A program made the translations under genes and the position numbers. 64,000 nt of DNA, taken from the NCBI GenBank assembly GCA_963969395.1, contig OZ017798.1, positions 16,980,173 to 17,044,172 of the forward strand, given 5' to 3'. Numbering within the stretch: position 1 is the first letter of the stretch; each line of letters starts with the position of its first letter. The notes under the pieces were generated by a model. It was not told the origin of the DNA. It saw only the letters and a program-made list of their open reading frames with translations, and made no database searches. The DNA comes from Pseudoscleropodium purum. Taxonomy: Eukaryota > Streptophyta > Bryopsida > Hypnales > Brachytheciaceae. Positions 44,986 to 57,975 of the stretch are shown here, piece after piece.

Positions 44986-47880
44986 AATATGGATGAAATT
45001 TAAATGATTTATTCAAAGGTGCACATTCATCTCCAAAAGTAGAGTTGTCTAAAAATTGTAGCACTTTAGTGATTTCATCTACAAAGAAACAAAAAATATA
45101 TTGGCATATATTTCCTCAAAATAATATTGTATCACTTTTGAGTGAAATATTGCTAAAAAGAACCCTGGTGACAAAGTGATGTAATTAGGCACAAATTCTA
45201 TCCATGTTATTACTAAAGTAACTTTGTCTATAATAGTCTGATTAGGAGTCAACTTACAACAGGCAAATTTGTACTAGTGGTGTACATTTTAGTTTGTGAA
45301 ATGTGCACCAGTGCAATAAATCTATCTTTGATGGATTGGCTCCCATTCGGATTGTGATAGGCAAAGTTACCTTATACACAAAGGTGAGATTTTAGGAAGA
45401 AGTACTAGAATTGAATTTCCACATCAAGTTTTGAGAGGCATATGTCACCTAAAACCAATGAGAAGGTGACATATGGTACTTTGTGACAAAATTTACTTAA
45501 TTTATTCTAAAATGGTTGGAATAGTAACAAAATTCTTTGAAAATACCAATAATTGAAAATTTTGTTAGGCAATATTATAGACTCTAGCATGAATGGATCC
45601 TAATATCAACTAATAATACATGATTATCAACAAAATTCTATGAGAGGCTCTATCTTTGTAACACAAGTTCACTTTTTGAATATGGCCCTAATTCCAACTT
45701 CTTTATATGAAGCTTCTATCAATGCAAAGCTTCTTTTCCTTTAGTCCACAACCAATAATTTATAAATCTAGCCTTCCTTGCTACCGAAAGAATTGATGAG
45801 AGCCCACCAAGATTCAAAGCAATTTACAAGATTTGAACAAGATTAAGCCAGTACATGAAATTTAAGGGTGAAAAGACATTGGATAATCAAATATGTTTTA
45901 AATAGATTGGATTAGCTTAATATTCAAGTTATTACACTTTGACCCACAATTGTGAATGAAATTTTTTTGGAAGGGGAAATTTGAATCTGATGAATTGACT
46001 TTCTTTTTCAATTGAATTGTTCACAATCACAAATTTACAAAAGTTTTATAGATGAAAACTAATTTTCTTCATATACTTAGCCTTCATCTTCAATTTCTTT
46101 TAGTTACTACTATATATAAGAACCTCACTAGATTTTCACTTGTTTTGTTTTCAAACTCTTGATGTATACATATACATGGTGTTTTCATCAACATTGTGTG
46201 TCATAGTAATATTGTGGATATCTTGGGTATTGTTTGTACAAGATTTCTATATAGCGGTTTTGTATGAGTTTTGTAAGTTAGTGAATATGGAAGATTTGTA
46301 CAAATTTGTGAAGGCTTACAACTTTCGGTGTTTCTAGTTTCTTGTTGTCATGCACTCTTTAATTTGTTTTATTTGAATTATTTCAAATCTTCAAGTTTTT
46401 TTCTTGTGAGCTTTTAAATAATGTCAAGTTGTGTTAAAATTTTGAGTGATTAATATTGATGTTGATTGTTTCGTTGTTGATTATTTTTTTGCAAACACAA
46501 GTCATTCTTCTTAGTTTTACATGTTTTAGGATTGTTGTTCATATCAAAAATTTTATTATTAATTCATCATAATTTTCTTGAAGTCTATATATAAATGCAA
46601 GTTTCAACGTCACTTTAGAACATCTTTAATACTACAAAAGCGTTGCCAAAGAGTATTCATGAGTCATAATCCTTCTAACAAACATGTAATATGAGAGTCA
46701 TGTGATGTAGAAGAACTTTAATCCACCAATATTATTCAACTTGTTTGATTTTGGCATAAAAAGATTTATGCTAGAGAATTATAAAGAATACCAAAAATTG
46801 AGGACTTTTGCAATGAAAGTCAACGGAATTGATGAGCAAGGTATTATTTTCTATATGTAGCATGTCTTTCAAAAAAATTCTATCTTTTTGAATTATTTGT
46901 CATTGTTCACACAATAGTATTTCTTGGTTGAGTGTGTTCTAGTTGAATTTTGTTGTATTTCATGATGTGATGAAAATGTAAATAAGTTTATTATCAACTA
47001 AAGTTTTTATTTTATAATTGGTTCTTGAAAGGAAGTCTACTTTTCCAACAATTGTTCTTGAATTGTAGTTCACTTCTTGAACAACTTTTCTTTTGGATGA
47101 AGTTTGGATGCAATTTCTTTTTGTTATGCTTAAAGGATCAAACTACAACTTTAGAGACAACAATATTAGTATTGTTTGAGACTATTTGGTTTTTATTTGG
47201 CTTCAACTACAAGGATTAGAGATTGGATACAATTTTTTATTACAATAATGTCATGCCAAATTGTGGATGTTTGATGCACTTTCTATTCAAAGGGGTTGTT
47301 ACTTGCCAAAGCAAAAAATTATATAGGATGTTTTGTTCAACATTGTTAGGAATTTTTATATTTAAATAAAGCCTCATGTCACAAATATTATTGTATCATT
47401 GTCACATATATATATAAAATTTAATTAAAACTAATGGCAAATGGCATTCATCTTCCACAATCCTTTTCTTCTATTTATTATGCTTAGAGTTTATGGATTA
47501 TCTTTGTGATGCTAATATATGTAGCAGAAATCTTGATGCTGACATAGGTGATGTTCAAGGTTGGAATCATAAAAGAATTGTCAAGCATAGTGACTACTGC
47601 TTTGGATAATATCACAAACCATACTTTTTTTAATGAGTAAAACTAGATTTTTTAAAGAATATGTTCCATGCTATTCAAATTGAAAGATGATTTGCATTGA
47701 TTTTTTTGGAGGACATTGTTGTTGAAATTGCATTTGCTATGGTATTGTTGTTGAAGGTTTGTGCCTAAATTTGCTTCTTTGTTATTAACTTTCTTATAGA
47801 AATCATTGTTGAATTGGAAATTAGATGTTCAAGTTAGCCCTTTAAGAGTTTATCAAAGTTCAAATTTGAATTTAGAATGA
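44986..47880. other. No gene seen; AT-rich
   Basis: Several frames of 60-75 codons occur but read as hydrophobic low-complexity strings without family resemblance. No repeat ends were recognised. Confidence 0.5.
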
Positions 47881-48640
47881 CTTAGGTAATTACTAGAGAT
47901 TTTCAAAAATATATTATGCTTTCAAAATAAATAGAAATCAAAGAATATAGGTTAGAATGAAGTTTGATAATTGAAGGAATTAATTTTGAATGAAAATTAC
48001 CAAAAATCATGCAAATCAAGTCAAAAAAGAAACTTAGAATTTAGATAAAATTGAAAATGTATTCCAAAAATTAAAAGTCAAGTTGAACTTGTAGATTAAT
48101 AGAAAACATTGGATGAAGTTTTTGAATGCAATTTAGAAGCAAAACCTCATTTATCCATAAATTTTAATAAGAAATTCCAAACCTAAAGTCTTTTCATAAT
48201 TTAGAAATTTAATTTCATGATATGTAGCTGAAAGTTCCTAAAAAATAAAAATAACAAATTGAAATTAAAAGCTCAAAGTCATAGTTATTGTGTAGATGTT
48301 TAAAGCATGCCTTTCAAAGTAAATTAGAATGCAAAGTTGAATTCAAAACATTGAAAAATTATTTAGAAGATTCTAGAACTATATCACACTTAAAAAATAA
48401 ATCAAAATTGAAGGAGATAGAATAGGATGAAGTTTCATATTAAAGAAGGTTAGATTTGGATGAGAATTGTAGTCATCCATCTAATACAAGTGTAAACAAA
48501 TCCTAAGATTCTAAAGGCAATTTAAAACTAACATTTGAAAGTAAAAGTTAATTTAGATCTACAAATCAATAGAAAATGATGGATGAAGTTTATTAGAGCA
48601 ACTTAAAGGTTGGTCATCTATTTGTAACTTTTTGATAGAA
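47881..48640 (+). repeat. Degenerate tandem duplication, ~460-bp unit
   Basis: Two units share, in order, AATAAAT-GAAATCAAAGAA / AATAAATCAAAATTGAAGG, GAATGAAGTTT / GGATGAAGTTTCATATT, and AATAGAAAA-ATTGGATGAAG (about 48,099) / AATAGAAAATGATGGATGAA (about 48,568). A weaker relative occurs at 58,620-58,840. Strongly diverged, non-coding. Confidence 0.55.
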
Positions 48641-49827
48641 AGGTCTCATTAAAGATTTTTTTAACATTACACAACAACGCATAGTGTTCTACAACTTAAC
48701 TTTGTAAGAACAAGATGGTCTCTAAAGAAATCATCATTTTCTAATACCGTGGGAATCAATCACTTAAAAAAATGGAAAAGTATTCATTGGAAGTCAAACT
48801 ATTTTAGAAGATGTTTCCTTTTCACAAAAAAACTCTGAGGATGAATAATTGCAATTATGTCCTATACAAGAAAATTCTCTATCATCCATTGGACATTTAG
48901 TGTCTATGATAGCGTTACAAAATTAAGCTACCTAGAAGTTAGAATTTAACAATTTTAACTTGGAGAATCAAAATTTTGGCTCACATCTGCCACAACCAAT
49001 CCAAAACTTTTAACTTTCATAATTTTCATTGGTTTTAGATGAGATTTATACCAATTAGAACTCTTCAATAGAAAAGACTTGGCCATTGCTTCAAAACCAA
49101 TTAAACAACATTTTATATCAAGCAAATGCATGTCTAAATACATTAGAAGAAGTTTGGACCTACAGAGGGCCATTTGACTACATGAGAAATTGAGAATGTG
49201 TAGTTACAAAAAAATAAAATAAAAATATGAATAAAATACAAATAAAAAAATTGGTCCACGTAATCACTTGATTTTCCACTCATGACAAAAAATCAAAACA
49301 AACAAACAAAAACAAACATTTTTTTTTCCTTTGGATTTAGATATTTGCAGAAAGTCAAATGGCCCACCCCACAAGCCAAATTTTCTCTAATGAAATATTT
49401 TGCCTCCACAGTGGATCAAACTTTCAAAGTCTTTGATGTGTCTTTGTGAAGTTTATTTTAGATTATTTGTTGTGTACTCATAATGTTTGTTTCATTATTG
49501 CAAGAATTTACAAACACTATTATGTACAACAAAAATATTGATTCTAGGTGTGTACGTATTTGTAAGGAACATTTCTATCTTATGATCCATTGTACAAAAC
49601 TAAATCTATAATTTGGTGACTACCCTCAAGAGGCTACAATATGCTTTCTTAGTTCTTTGATGTACTGCATCAACTTTGATCATACATGATTGAAAAAGTC
49701 TATAACATCTATAAACAACGTCATCACTCGTGGCAAGATCAAAATTGTTGGTGTCTACACATGTTACATCTACAAACATAGGGATTGTGGTATACATATA
49801 CACCACAAAATAGCGGGAATTATATTA
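48641..49827. other. No gene seen
   Basis: 48,728-48,860 resembles 37,115-37,240 (AAATCATC, TATTCATTGGAAGT-AA, GGATGAATA), a dispersed repeat fragment. The rest is AT-rich. Confidence 0.45.
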
Positions 49828-50098
49828 GAGGATTTCTGGGCTCAGAGAGGGCTGCTTCAAGTAGGTGCGTTGGAAACTGTCCTCCCCTGTAGTTTCAAGG
49901 AACGGCTATTCCCAACAAAAAATATTCAAAAAAATCAAAATCAAAATAAAATTTACTCTTGAAATGCAGAAAAAAAAAATTATTTCTTTCGGACATGGCA
50001 GTCGCCATGCCACATCAACGAGCTACCGCGGTCCCTTGTGGGGTTGTTTCCACAACATGGGAACCCACAGTCCTCCCGGGGGTGAAAAAATCCTCTAA
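49828..50098. repeat. GC-rich island bordered by inverted TTAGAGGATTT
   Basis: TTAGAGGATTT at 49,828-49,838 faces AAATCCTCTAA at 50,088-50,098. Inside, similarity continues loosely (GAGAGGGCTG against GGGAGGACTG). The interior contains CATGGC-AGTC-GCCATG, a small perfect hairpin, and is far more GC-rich than its surroundings. It may be a miniature element; no target duplication is obvious. Confidence 0.5.
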
Positions 50099-52010
50099 TG
50101 GATATATTGCCCAAACTTCTTACTGCCAACATGCAAGAAAAAAACAAATGAATAAGACTCCATATTAAAGATATCATGGTTGCAACACTAGTCATAGGAC
50201 ACCCAAGGACATTTTGCATCTCTACAAGTTGAGCATGGAACACATGTATGGGCATTTTGGTGAGCTTATTGCAAATTGCCACCATGAACATTGGATTAGA
50301 CATTCTCCACAAATACCCAAGTGTTGTTGTGAACAATTCTAAAGTTTGTTCCTCTAAAGTCCTAGAACTTATTCAAGCGACTCCTACATAGACTTTATAA
50401 CATAGCATAGACAATTAAGCATGATATGTGTACATAGAATTATTTTAGTTTTATTATAAATTTTATTTTTATATCCTATAGACTTTCAACTACTATATAC
50501 TTGATAACAAATGAAGGTATACTAATGTATCCTCTTAGTGAGGATGCAAAATTAGTTAAAGCCTACAAAATTCATGTCATTGTTATATTAATATTTTATA
50601 AGAAAAATTATTGCCTTTACTTGTATATTTTGAAAGTAGTTATTTTATTTTATTTCAACTTTTAGTATTAGATCTTTTGTGAGGAAATACTTTTAACTAC
50701 TATGTGCCAAACATCCTATATGCCAATGTATAGTATGGGTTCAAACTAGTTGGCATACAAAAATTCATGTGGACACATTTAGAATCCCGTCCCAAATACA
50801 AGCACATACAAGTTACAAATGCACTTTCACAAATTGGAAAGAAATTAGTCACAAAGGAGAAAGAAAATTATTTTTCTAAGCATAGATTATATATATTTTT
50901 GTAATGAACATTCTCCTACAAGTTAATAAATAATCATATAGTTCAAAGTTTGTCAATTGACATAAATCCATTCTTGCAATAAAAAAATTCTTTGTATATA
51001 GGTTATACAATTTTCATTTGAATGTTTTAAAAGTTCTTCTATTTATATGTTTAAAAAATATATAGTAGTTAAAATGCATCCTATCCATATGTTAAAATAT
51101 TATCATGGATTAAAACTATACCATTGTAGGATTATAGATTTCTTGTGAATAAAAGTCATCTATTGTAGAAGGTGAAAAGAATTCATATATAAATGAAGTC
51201 TTTCATCCATAAAATCTTAATATAAAAAGTATAAAGAGCATATTAAAATGACAATAGAAGTGAAAGTATCCATAATATTTTTATAGCTAATATTAACTTC
51301 TAAAGGCCTAAATGGTTGTTGAATGACCAATTGAAAATATAGGCAAATTCAATGAATCTTTTTGAAAAAATCTCACAAAATTTAAACATATACCTTATAG
51401 GCAAGAATACAATTTTTATTAGGTTCTCCACAATTAAATGTTATCCTACCCAAAAAAAGTCTACATAGATTGTGCAGTTAAAGAGTCTTTTGCTAAACTT
51501 TACACCTCTCTACCTTTAAAATTTGTTGGATAAGTAACTCATAATATAGCTAAGGATGCAATTGTCCAAAAAATCCTATAATAGTAAGAAAACATCACTT
51601 TATGAGGAATTAAAGTGTTGAATATATATGGACATGCAAAATTCATTTATTTTCTAACTTCAAATGCTATAATCTTTCAATCTGTGTTGTAAAAGTTTCT
51701 AAAAATTTTCCACATATTAATTCCATGGTATTCAAATTCAAATTCTTATGTTTGAATTTTTTTTAAACAATTATTTCTCATTGATCTAAAAAGTGACAAT
51801 TTTTGATAATTTATATCCAAAATGTGCTCCAATCCTTTAGTTCTTAACAAATACAATTGTACATTTAATTGAATAATTGTATGAAGATTGATTTAGGGTC
51901 ATAATTTACAAGTCCAATAAAAAAAATTAATCTTGTGAATGTAAAACACCTTCCACTTTTCCTCTTTATTATATTTTGAGAAGGAACTTGTATCTTTTAG
52001 TTGGAATAGT
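50099..52010. other. No gene seen
   Basis: Very AT-rich. Phrases near 51,650-51,760 (ATCTGTGTTGTAAAAGTTTC, TTTTCCACATATTAATTCCA) look like inner parts of the TTAA repeat family in reverse orientation. Confidence 0.45.
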
Positions 52011-52014
52011 TTTA

Positions 52015-52300
52015 CCCCTAAAGTCCCATATCACTATCTAGGATTTTTTGCCTCAATAAACATTGAAAACTACCATTTCTATTGTATTGATAAAAAATGT
52101 ACAAGATGAATTTTTTTCAAATCTAACTATAGGATCTTGTACTACAGTTATGTGAAAGAAATGTGATAAAATTTTTATGAAATTTGACAATATTTTGTGA
52201 AAGATAATTGCATTTGAAGTGAGAAGTTTTTTTTGGAGGAGGGCCTTATCCAAAAATTTCAAATGGCTTCATCCACCTCTTGTGGTCAATTTTTACACTA
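52015..52300 (+). repeat. Truncated left end of the TTAA/CCCCTAAAGG family
   Basis: CCCCTAAAGTCCCA preceded by TTTA matches the family terminus at 12 of 14 bases, followed in order by ACCATTTCTATTG, CTAACTATAGGATCTTGTA and a GTGATAAAATTTTTATG phrase. Confidence 0.7.
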
Positions 52301-52613
52301 CTAACTTCAAATTTAATTTTTTTTCGTAATTGATATTACGTTAGGTATATGTCCACCAATTCTCAAGTCAATCTAATACATGGAATACATCATAAAAAAT
52401 CCTACATTGCAAGTATGCAATTATGTTTCAAGATTTGACAATGCATTATCTAATTTTTCTACAAATTTATCCACCACATAGTTTAAAAATCTAGTAATCC
52501 AAATGGTGGACTGAAGTAGGTAATCATAATTGGTCAGGGTTATAAGTAAAAACTCAAATTTTTAGAAATCTCTAATTTCTATGTGGATTCTTAGCACAAC
52601 ATGAGCTTTGAGA

Positions 52614-52800
52614 CACAAGGTTGACAAGACATTCGGACGTATGCAGACACGGGTATGCAGTTCGTAGTGTCCCGTGACTTTTGCAAAAAATTGAATTTTG
52701 CCTTTAACCGGTGTCCATCAAAGCCATCCACTGCATTTGATTGATCCATCTGTTGTATTTGACCGCCCTGTCCACCCAACGCGTTTGCCTTGTTCATACC
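52614..52800. repeat. Decayed relative of the hAT-type miniature element
   Basis: CACAAGGTTGACAAGACATT then CGGACGTATGCAGACAC and TTCGTAGTGTCCCGTG line up with the first 65 bases of the element at 2,801 (CAGGGTTGACAGGACG, CGGACG, GGACAC, CCGTAGCGTCCG), with changes mostly of the CpG-loss type. No matching right end was found. Confidence 0.5.
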
Positions 52801-53369
52801 ATTTGTTTTTTGCATCTTTGATAAAGTACCAAACTTTCATTTATTCTTTGACAAAATATCGTAAATTCTGTAAAATTTGAAGAATTTTGGTGACTTTATC
52901 CAATATTTGACTATTTATGTTCTGAAGGGAGTAAAGGCTTAGTATCGGGACAATTTTTTGGTCCAATTTAATGACAAATTATTGGAGAAATAAACATTGG
53001 TTTGCTTGTCCTCAAAGAATTTTAATCTCAAAACTTGCTATATTAGTATATTGACTATTGAGGATAAAATAAAAAAATATTAAAAAAATATTAATCTTTA
53101 CAAATAACTTTTATATATACTTTTTTTTATCCTCATTAATTTTCTATTTTATAATATTTTATACTAACACATCATAATATCATTTTTACTTTGTTTGTCA
53201 AGATTAACTCCTAATTTCTTTCATTTCTTAAAAATAAAAATAAAAGAGATTATCTTCTATAGGCCTATAGGCCTATATGCCAAAATGCATTTTCTGAGCA
53301 ACATAGAAAATTTATGCAACTCACTATGAAATTATGAATGAATTTTTTTTTCTTTTGGAATTAAAATAC

Positions 53370-53452
53370 AACATAAGTATAAAAAAAATAAATAAATAAA
53401 TAATAAAATAATAAATAAATAAAAATAAATATATATATATATATATATAAAC
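53370..53452 (+). repeat. Compound microsatellite (AAAT)n-(TA)n
   Basis: AAATAAATAAATAAATAA-type units followed by about ten TA pairs (53,428-53,449). A nearby GGCCTATA duplication lies at 53,262-53,278. Confidence 0.85.
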
Positions 53453-54385
53453 CATAATAATTTTCATAATTTTGAACTTCCAGATAAAAAATATTAAAAA
53501 ATATCTTTATGAGATGTATAAATCATACAATTTGTTTTTTGGGTTGGTAGAAAAATATAGAATGAGAAAGTTTTCATTTCATATCTATACCTTAACTTTA
53601 GAGGCATTCTACTTTGATTGTTATGGAAACTCTTTTTTTCCATCAATTTCTTTTTTTGATAAGATATGGTTTATAGACTAGAATTCTATCTTTGATTATC
53701 TTGCCTTTAAACACTTTCATTAATGTGAAATTCCTCTTCAATTTCACACCACACTTTTTCCAATAAAACACTTTCAATTGGTAGAATTTCATAGATGTTA
53801 AATTGATATTTTAATCCACCGCCTCCCTTGTAAGGTAAGACACTTAGGCTAGTTTTGTTTGGTGAGACATTGACACCAAAAATTTTATTTCATTTTCACA
53901 CCCATGTTCTTTTGATTGAAGTTAAATTGATCTTTTATTTTTAGACCTTCCTTTTTTTGTCAAATGTTTTGATGTATGGACCATATGGCAAATTCTTTTC
54001 TTTTCTTTTGTAGTTTAATTTCATTGGTGTGAATTTTTTGTCCTCTCTCCACAATCAAAGTTTTTGACGAATCTTATTGAATGTCAATTTCTCATATCCT
54101 CTTTCACATTCTTTTACTTTAAATACAAAATACAAAATTCAAAAACAAGATCTAAAGCATACAATAAACCAAACAAAATATACATTTATTATCCAAAAAA
54201 TTATCAATCAATACAAGTTAAAAAAAAATTCAAAATGTATTTTTAATTTCATATATATTAACATACATTGTTGGTTTAGAATTTCAAATATATTATATAG
54301 TATGCACAATTGCACATGTAATTACCTCTTCAACTCTATATTCTTCAACTAATTATAAAGTTCTATATAGCATATTGAACTACTA
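53453..54385. other. No gene seen
   Basis: AT-rich; only low-complexity frames (Asn/Lys/Ile-rich). Confidence 0.45.
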
Positions 54386-54399
54386 CTTGATTAACATGA

Positions 54400-54910
54400 A
54401 TGGCAAAAATGTTCATCCGACATAAGCTAGTTGAATCCATTACAAAATCGATTCATCATATGGACCAAACCACCATGGTAACCCAAACCCTTCAAGCAAA
54501 GGCGGTCCATATATTGGTAAAACATGTTTCCGAATTGCTCAAACTTAAATGTACTCATTTTATTGGTTTCACATTGCAATTTGAAGTAGGCCTTCAACAT
54601 GCCCTACTTGTTGATCCTTTCAACAATTTTACCACTAGCATATTTTTCCAATACGTGTGAATAATTTGGAATGATTTCTACATCTGCATCTTTTATATGC
54701 AAATATGTAATATCTAGATCCATCCACCATCTCCTTTGCAAGGCCTCCATCCTCACTTATTGATGTGAACGTGTATAAAGACTTGATTGATTTAGTAGCT
54801 ACAGTGATCATACCCAAATCACAAACTCCAATGTAGACTTGTGACTTGTCTTGGAGAAGTGAAATATAATGTTCTTTAGAGAAAATCATTGTGCAAATGT
54901 CCAACAACAA
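54400..54910 (-). other. Unrecognised protein-like stretch, possibly a dead gene
   Basis: The minus strand has an open stretch at 54,910-54,635 (DKSQVYIGVCDLGMITVATK, SLYTFTSISEDGGLAKEMVD, SRYYIFAYKRC). It continues with few stops to about 54,410 in another frame (MSTFKFEQFGNMFYQYMD, RLCLKGLGYHGG). Its balanced amino-acid mix, unlike the neighbouring AT-rich frames, suggests former coding sequence, perhaps a transposase or receptor-like remnant. The plus-strand frame at 54,400-54,660 overlaps and is equally unassigned. Confidence 0.35.
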
Positions 54911-54986
54911 GCACTGTATTCATTATCTACACAAAGGCTTATGCAAGCTTCGATACTTCTTCCGAAATTGACGAAGATGGTGAGCT

Positions 54987-55170
54987 TTAATCCCTAAAGG
55001 TTTTTGACTATTTTTTTTTAATACCAAAAACGCTCTAAAATTGCCATTTCTAGTGCAAGTATCAAATTTTTGAAAAAAAAACATTTTTGGACACAAGTAA
55101 CTATGGAATCTTGTAGTAAACTATTTTGAAAAGATGTAGTAAAAATTTCTCAAATTTTCATCATATCAAT
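54987..55170 (+). repeat. Truncated left end of the TTAA/CCCCTAAAGG family
   Basis: TTAATCCCTAAAGG at 54,987-55,000, then AAAATTGCCATTTCTAGTGC, TATGGAATCTTGTAGTAAAC and AGTAAAAATTTCTCAAATTT, the same left-end order as the full copy. Confidence 0.7.
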
Positions 55171-57180
55171 TTGTAAGTCCCGATTTCGTCACTAATTCTC
55201 AATATTTATTTTTTTGATTTTCTATAAGTTTTGAGTATGGTTTTAGGTGTTAAAAAGCCGAAAACATGTGTTGGACCAAAACTTGTATTGCACATATCAA
55301 TATGCCCCCTATTCACTTTACACCTATTTTCATACAAATACAATACAAACCCGCATATAAATAGGGTAGAAACCCATTTTTTGTACATAGTAAGTGTATT
55401 AAGTAGAAACTGCCCGATTATCTACACCTATTTGTGTAATGAGACACAAATTGGCTAAAATTGGTCTGTAGAAATCTTATTAGAATCCTATCATAGATTT
55501 TCCATGATAGGTTTCAGTTTCCCCATTCCATCGACGAAATAGTAGAAACTCTAATTGTTAGCCTAGAGGTGGAAAAACTCAAACTAGAGTATCAAAGGGC
55601 ATCTACAACTTAAGTATAGTGATTTGAAGTAGGAGTCATGCTAGAAGTCCAACGGCGCAATTGCTCCACCAAGATTCCCTTTTTTGTGGAAGATTTCCTA
55701 TTCACTAAAAATTAAAGGAAGTAGCGGGATTTGTATTCATTTTCCACATGTGCAAGGTACAAATGTGACTTTGTACATCTCTTGAAGAATCCCATAAGAG
55801 GTTCCTCCAAAAGTCTCAGTTTTTTTTTATCATCCTGGATCTTTTTCCGAACAGTCAACTACCCACATTTGGCATGGTAAAATTGTGGAAATTACCATGA
55901 GTGCAGTAAAATCTCACTAAAAATTAATATATCTTCTTTTATATTTATAAAGTACTCCGACAAGTTTTGTAACATTCCGATAGTGGGAGATGCCAAAATT
56001 TGTAAGATCCTCCGAAATTGGCGAATTTGAAGATTAAATGTAGAATTGACTGATGTATTGAGAACAGACGACATCGGAATAAAACAAACTTAGGGTCTTT
56101 TCTTACTCCCTTAAATCTACCTAAAGCCTAGATTAGTTACTTTTGATAAAAAAATGAAAACTCCAAAACTTGGATTTTTATCCGTTTTGAATCTCTAGTC
56201 ACCACTACAATTCTTTAGGTTTTGGGGTTGGAAAAGGGGACATGAGGTCACTTAAACTATAAATGGCATTTTGAAGCCATTGGCGCAATCCATTTGTGAT
56301 TCAGAGCAATTCTCCAAAAGTTAAAAATTAGGTCCAATGTAGAAGTCAAAATTAAAAAGATTAGGTTGAAAATCTTGAACAATAAGGTTACCTAGTAGGA
56401 AATTAGAGAGAGATGAGGCCCTTGAAAGGTATTTAAGGGCTCTAATTCCTCTTCTAAAACAACCCTTATGATTCAAGTTGAACCTTTGTTAGATTTTTGG
56501 ATCCATTAAATTGGATTTGGGGCCAATTTGGGCCTCATTGCTAGTCTTTCGTGTCTTTAGAGCATTTTTAGCTCCATTGTTGGTACTTTTGTAGCTTTCT
56601 TTGGAGGATATTGGGGTCCCTTCTAACATTGGCTTGTGTGACTTGTTAATCATTGTCAATTGTTGTTCAAATTCTTGAGAAGTTGTTTGGTGTACTAATC
56701 TAGAACCTCTCACCATACCTTGGCAAACCTACTTTGGGAGGTCTCTAGCTTGTAATTGGAACCGCTTCGATTCTAAGTGGGAATTCCCTCTTTGGTAAAA
56801 TCCCCTAGAATAGAACGTCTTGTGTACTAACTTATCATATGCAGTTGTAGACTAACCTTTTATTATTCCAAAGTGGGCTTACCATGGAAGAGTGGTTTTG
56901 TTGGGGAAGTTTAGATCATTATCACCCCCATAATGAAGCTTTGATCTTAAGAGTGGGAAATCATCCTTTAGAAATTATATGTCAAGAACCTTTTTGTACA
57001 CCAAGTTTAGTTTCTAAAATGCAAGTTTGGAAGTCTAAGTTTAGTCTCTAAAAAATTGTAATGAAGACTATCCGTACATTAGATTGAGATGGTGCTATTG
57101 GTGAAGTGAACATTAGTATTTAGAGGGGAGGTTCAAGTGTTTAATTACATGGAAATCCATGTGTGCCCCAAGAGCCCCGA
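55171..57180. other. No gene seen
   Basis: Mixed composition. A 75-codon minus-strand frame at 56,489-56,716 is hydrophilic and unassigned. No splice-linked partner was found. Confidence 0.4.
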
Positions 57181-57189
57181 CACCCATTA

Positions 57190-57975
57190 ACAATACTCTT
57201 GAGTTGCAAGCCAATTCCTAGTATACCTAGACTCCCCTCATACTCAACGACTAGTGGCCAACTCACAAGCCCTAGTAGCCAACCTTCAGATCCAACCATC
57301 AGAGTAATAAGCTAGAGTCCTAGCAGCCAACTCCAAGACCCAACCATCAGAGCAATAAGTTAGAGTCCCAACACTTAATCTTGAGATCCAGTATATCAAA
57401 GTAGTAAGCCAGAGTCCTACGCCCAATGACAACACCTTAGGGTTGCAAGCTAACACCTACAAGTCGCAAGCCAATCCTAGTATAACCGGATCCCTTTAAT
57501 ACTCGGCATCCAAGTGGTCAATCCCGAGATCCAACCTTTAGAGTAGTAAGCTAGAGTTCTAGCGGTCAACCCCGAGACCTAGTACATCAAAGCAATAAGC
57601 TACAACCCTGTGCCCAACGACAACACCCTGAGGTTGCAAGCCAACTTTAGCATACCTGGACCCCCCTAATATCCAGCGTCCAAATAGCCAACCCCAACCC
57701 TAGTACATCAAGATAGTAAACCAAAGCTTTAGTACTTAACGATAGCACCACGAGGTTGCAAGCCAACCTTAGCATACCCAGACCCCCCTAATACTTGACA
57801 TCCAAGTGGCCAACCCTGAGACCCAATACATCAAGTAGTAAGCTAGAGCTTGACGCTCCAATGATCAGTACTCTAGGTTGCAAGCTAGCACCTTGGAGTT
57901 ACAAGCTAGCACCTCAGAGTCGCAAGCTAGCACCTTGGGCCACATGCCGGCACCTGGAGCCAATAGTAGAGTATA
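57190..57975 (+). repeat. Nested satellite-like array (GTTGCAAGC units)
   Basis: The anchor GTTGCAAG occurs at 57,203, 57,442, 57,633, 57,753 and 57,877. Between anchors the same phrases recur in variable order and spacing: AGCATACC-GGACCCCCCTAAT, CATCCAAGTGGCCAACC, AGTACATCAAAG-AGTAAGC and CGACAACACC. The end (57,877-57,960) collapses into a 20-21-bp tandem of GCAAGCTAGCACCTTGGAGT. GC-rich, C-skewed, with no coding sense. Confidence 0.88.

Noticed and set aside
49606..50336. Minus- and plus-strand frames of 66-118 codons
   Set aside because: Overlapping frames on both strands through the GC-rich island, with no family motif or splice partner.
57190..57975. CRISPR-like array
   Set aside because: Repeats vary in length and order, spacers are themselves repeated, and the context is eukaryotic.
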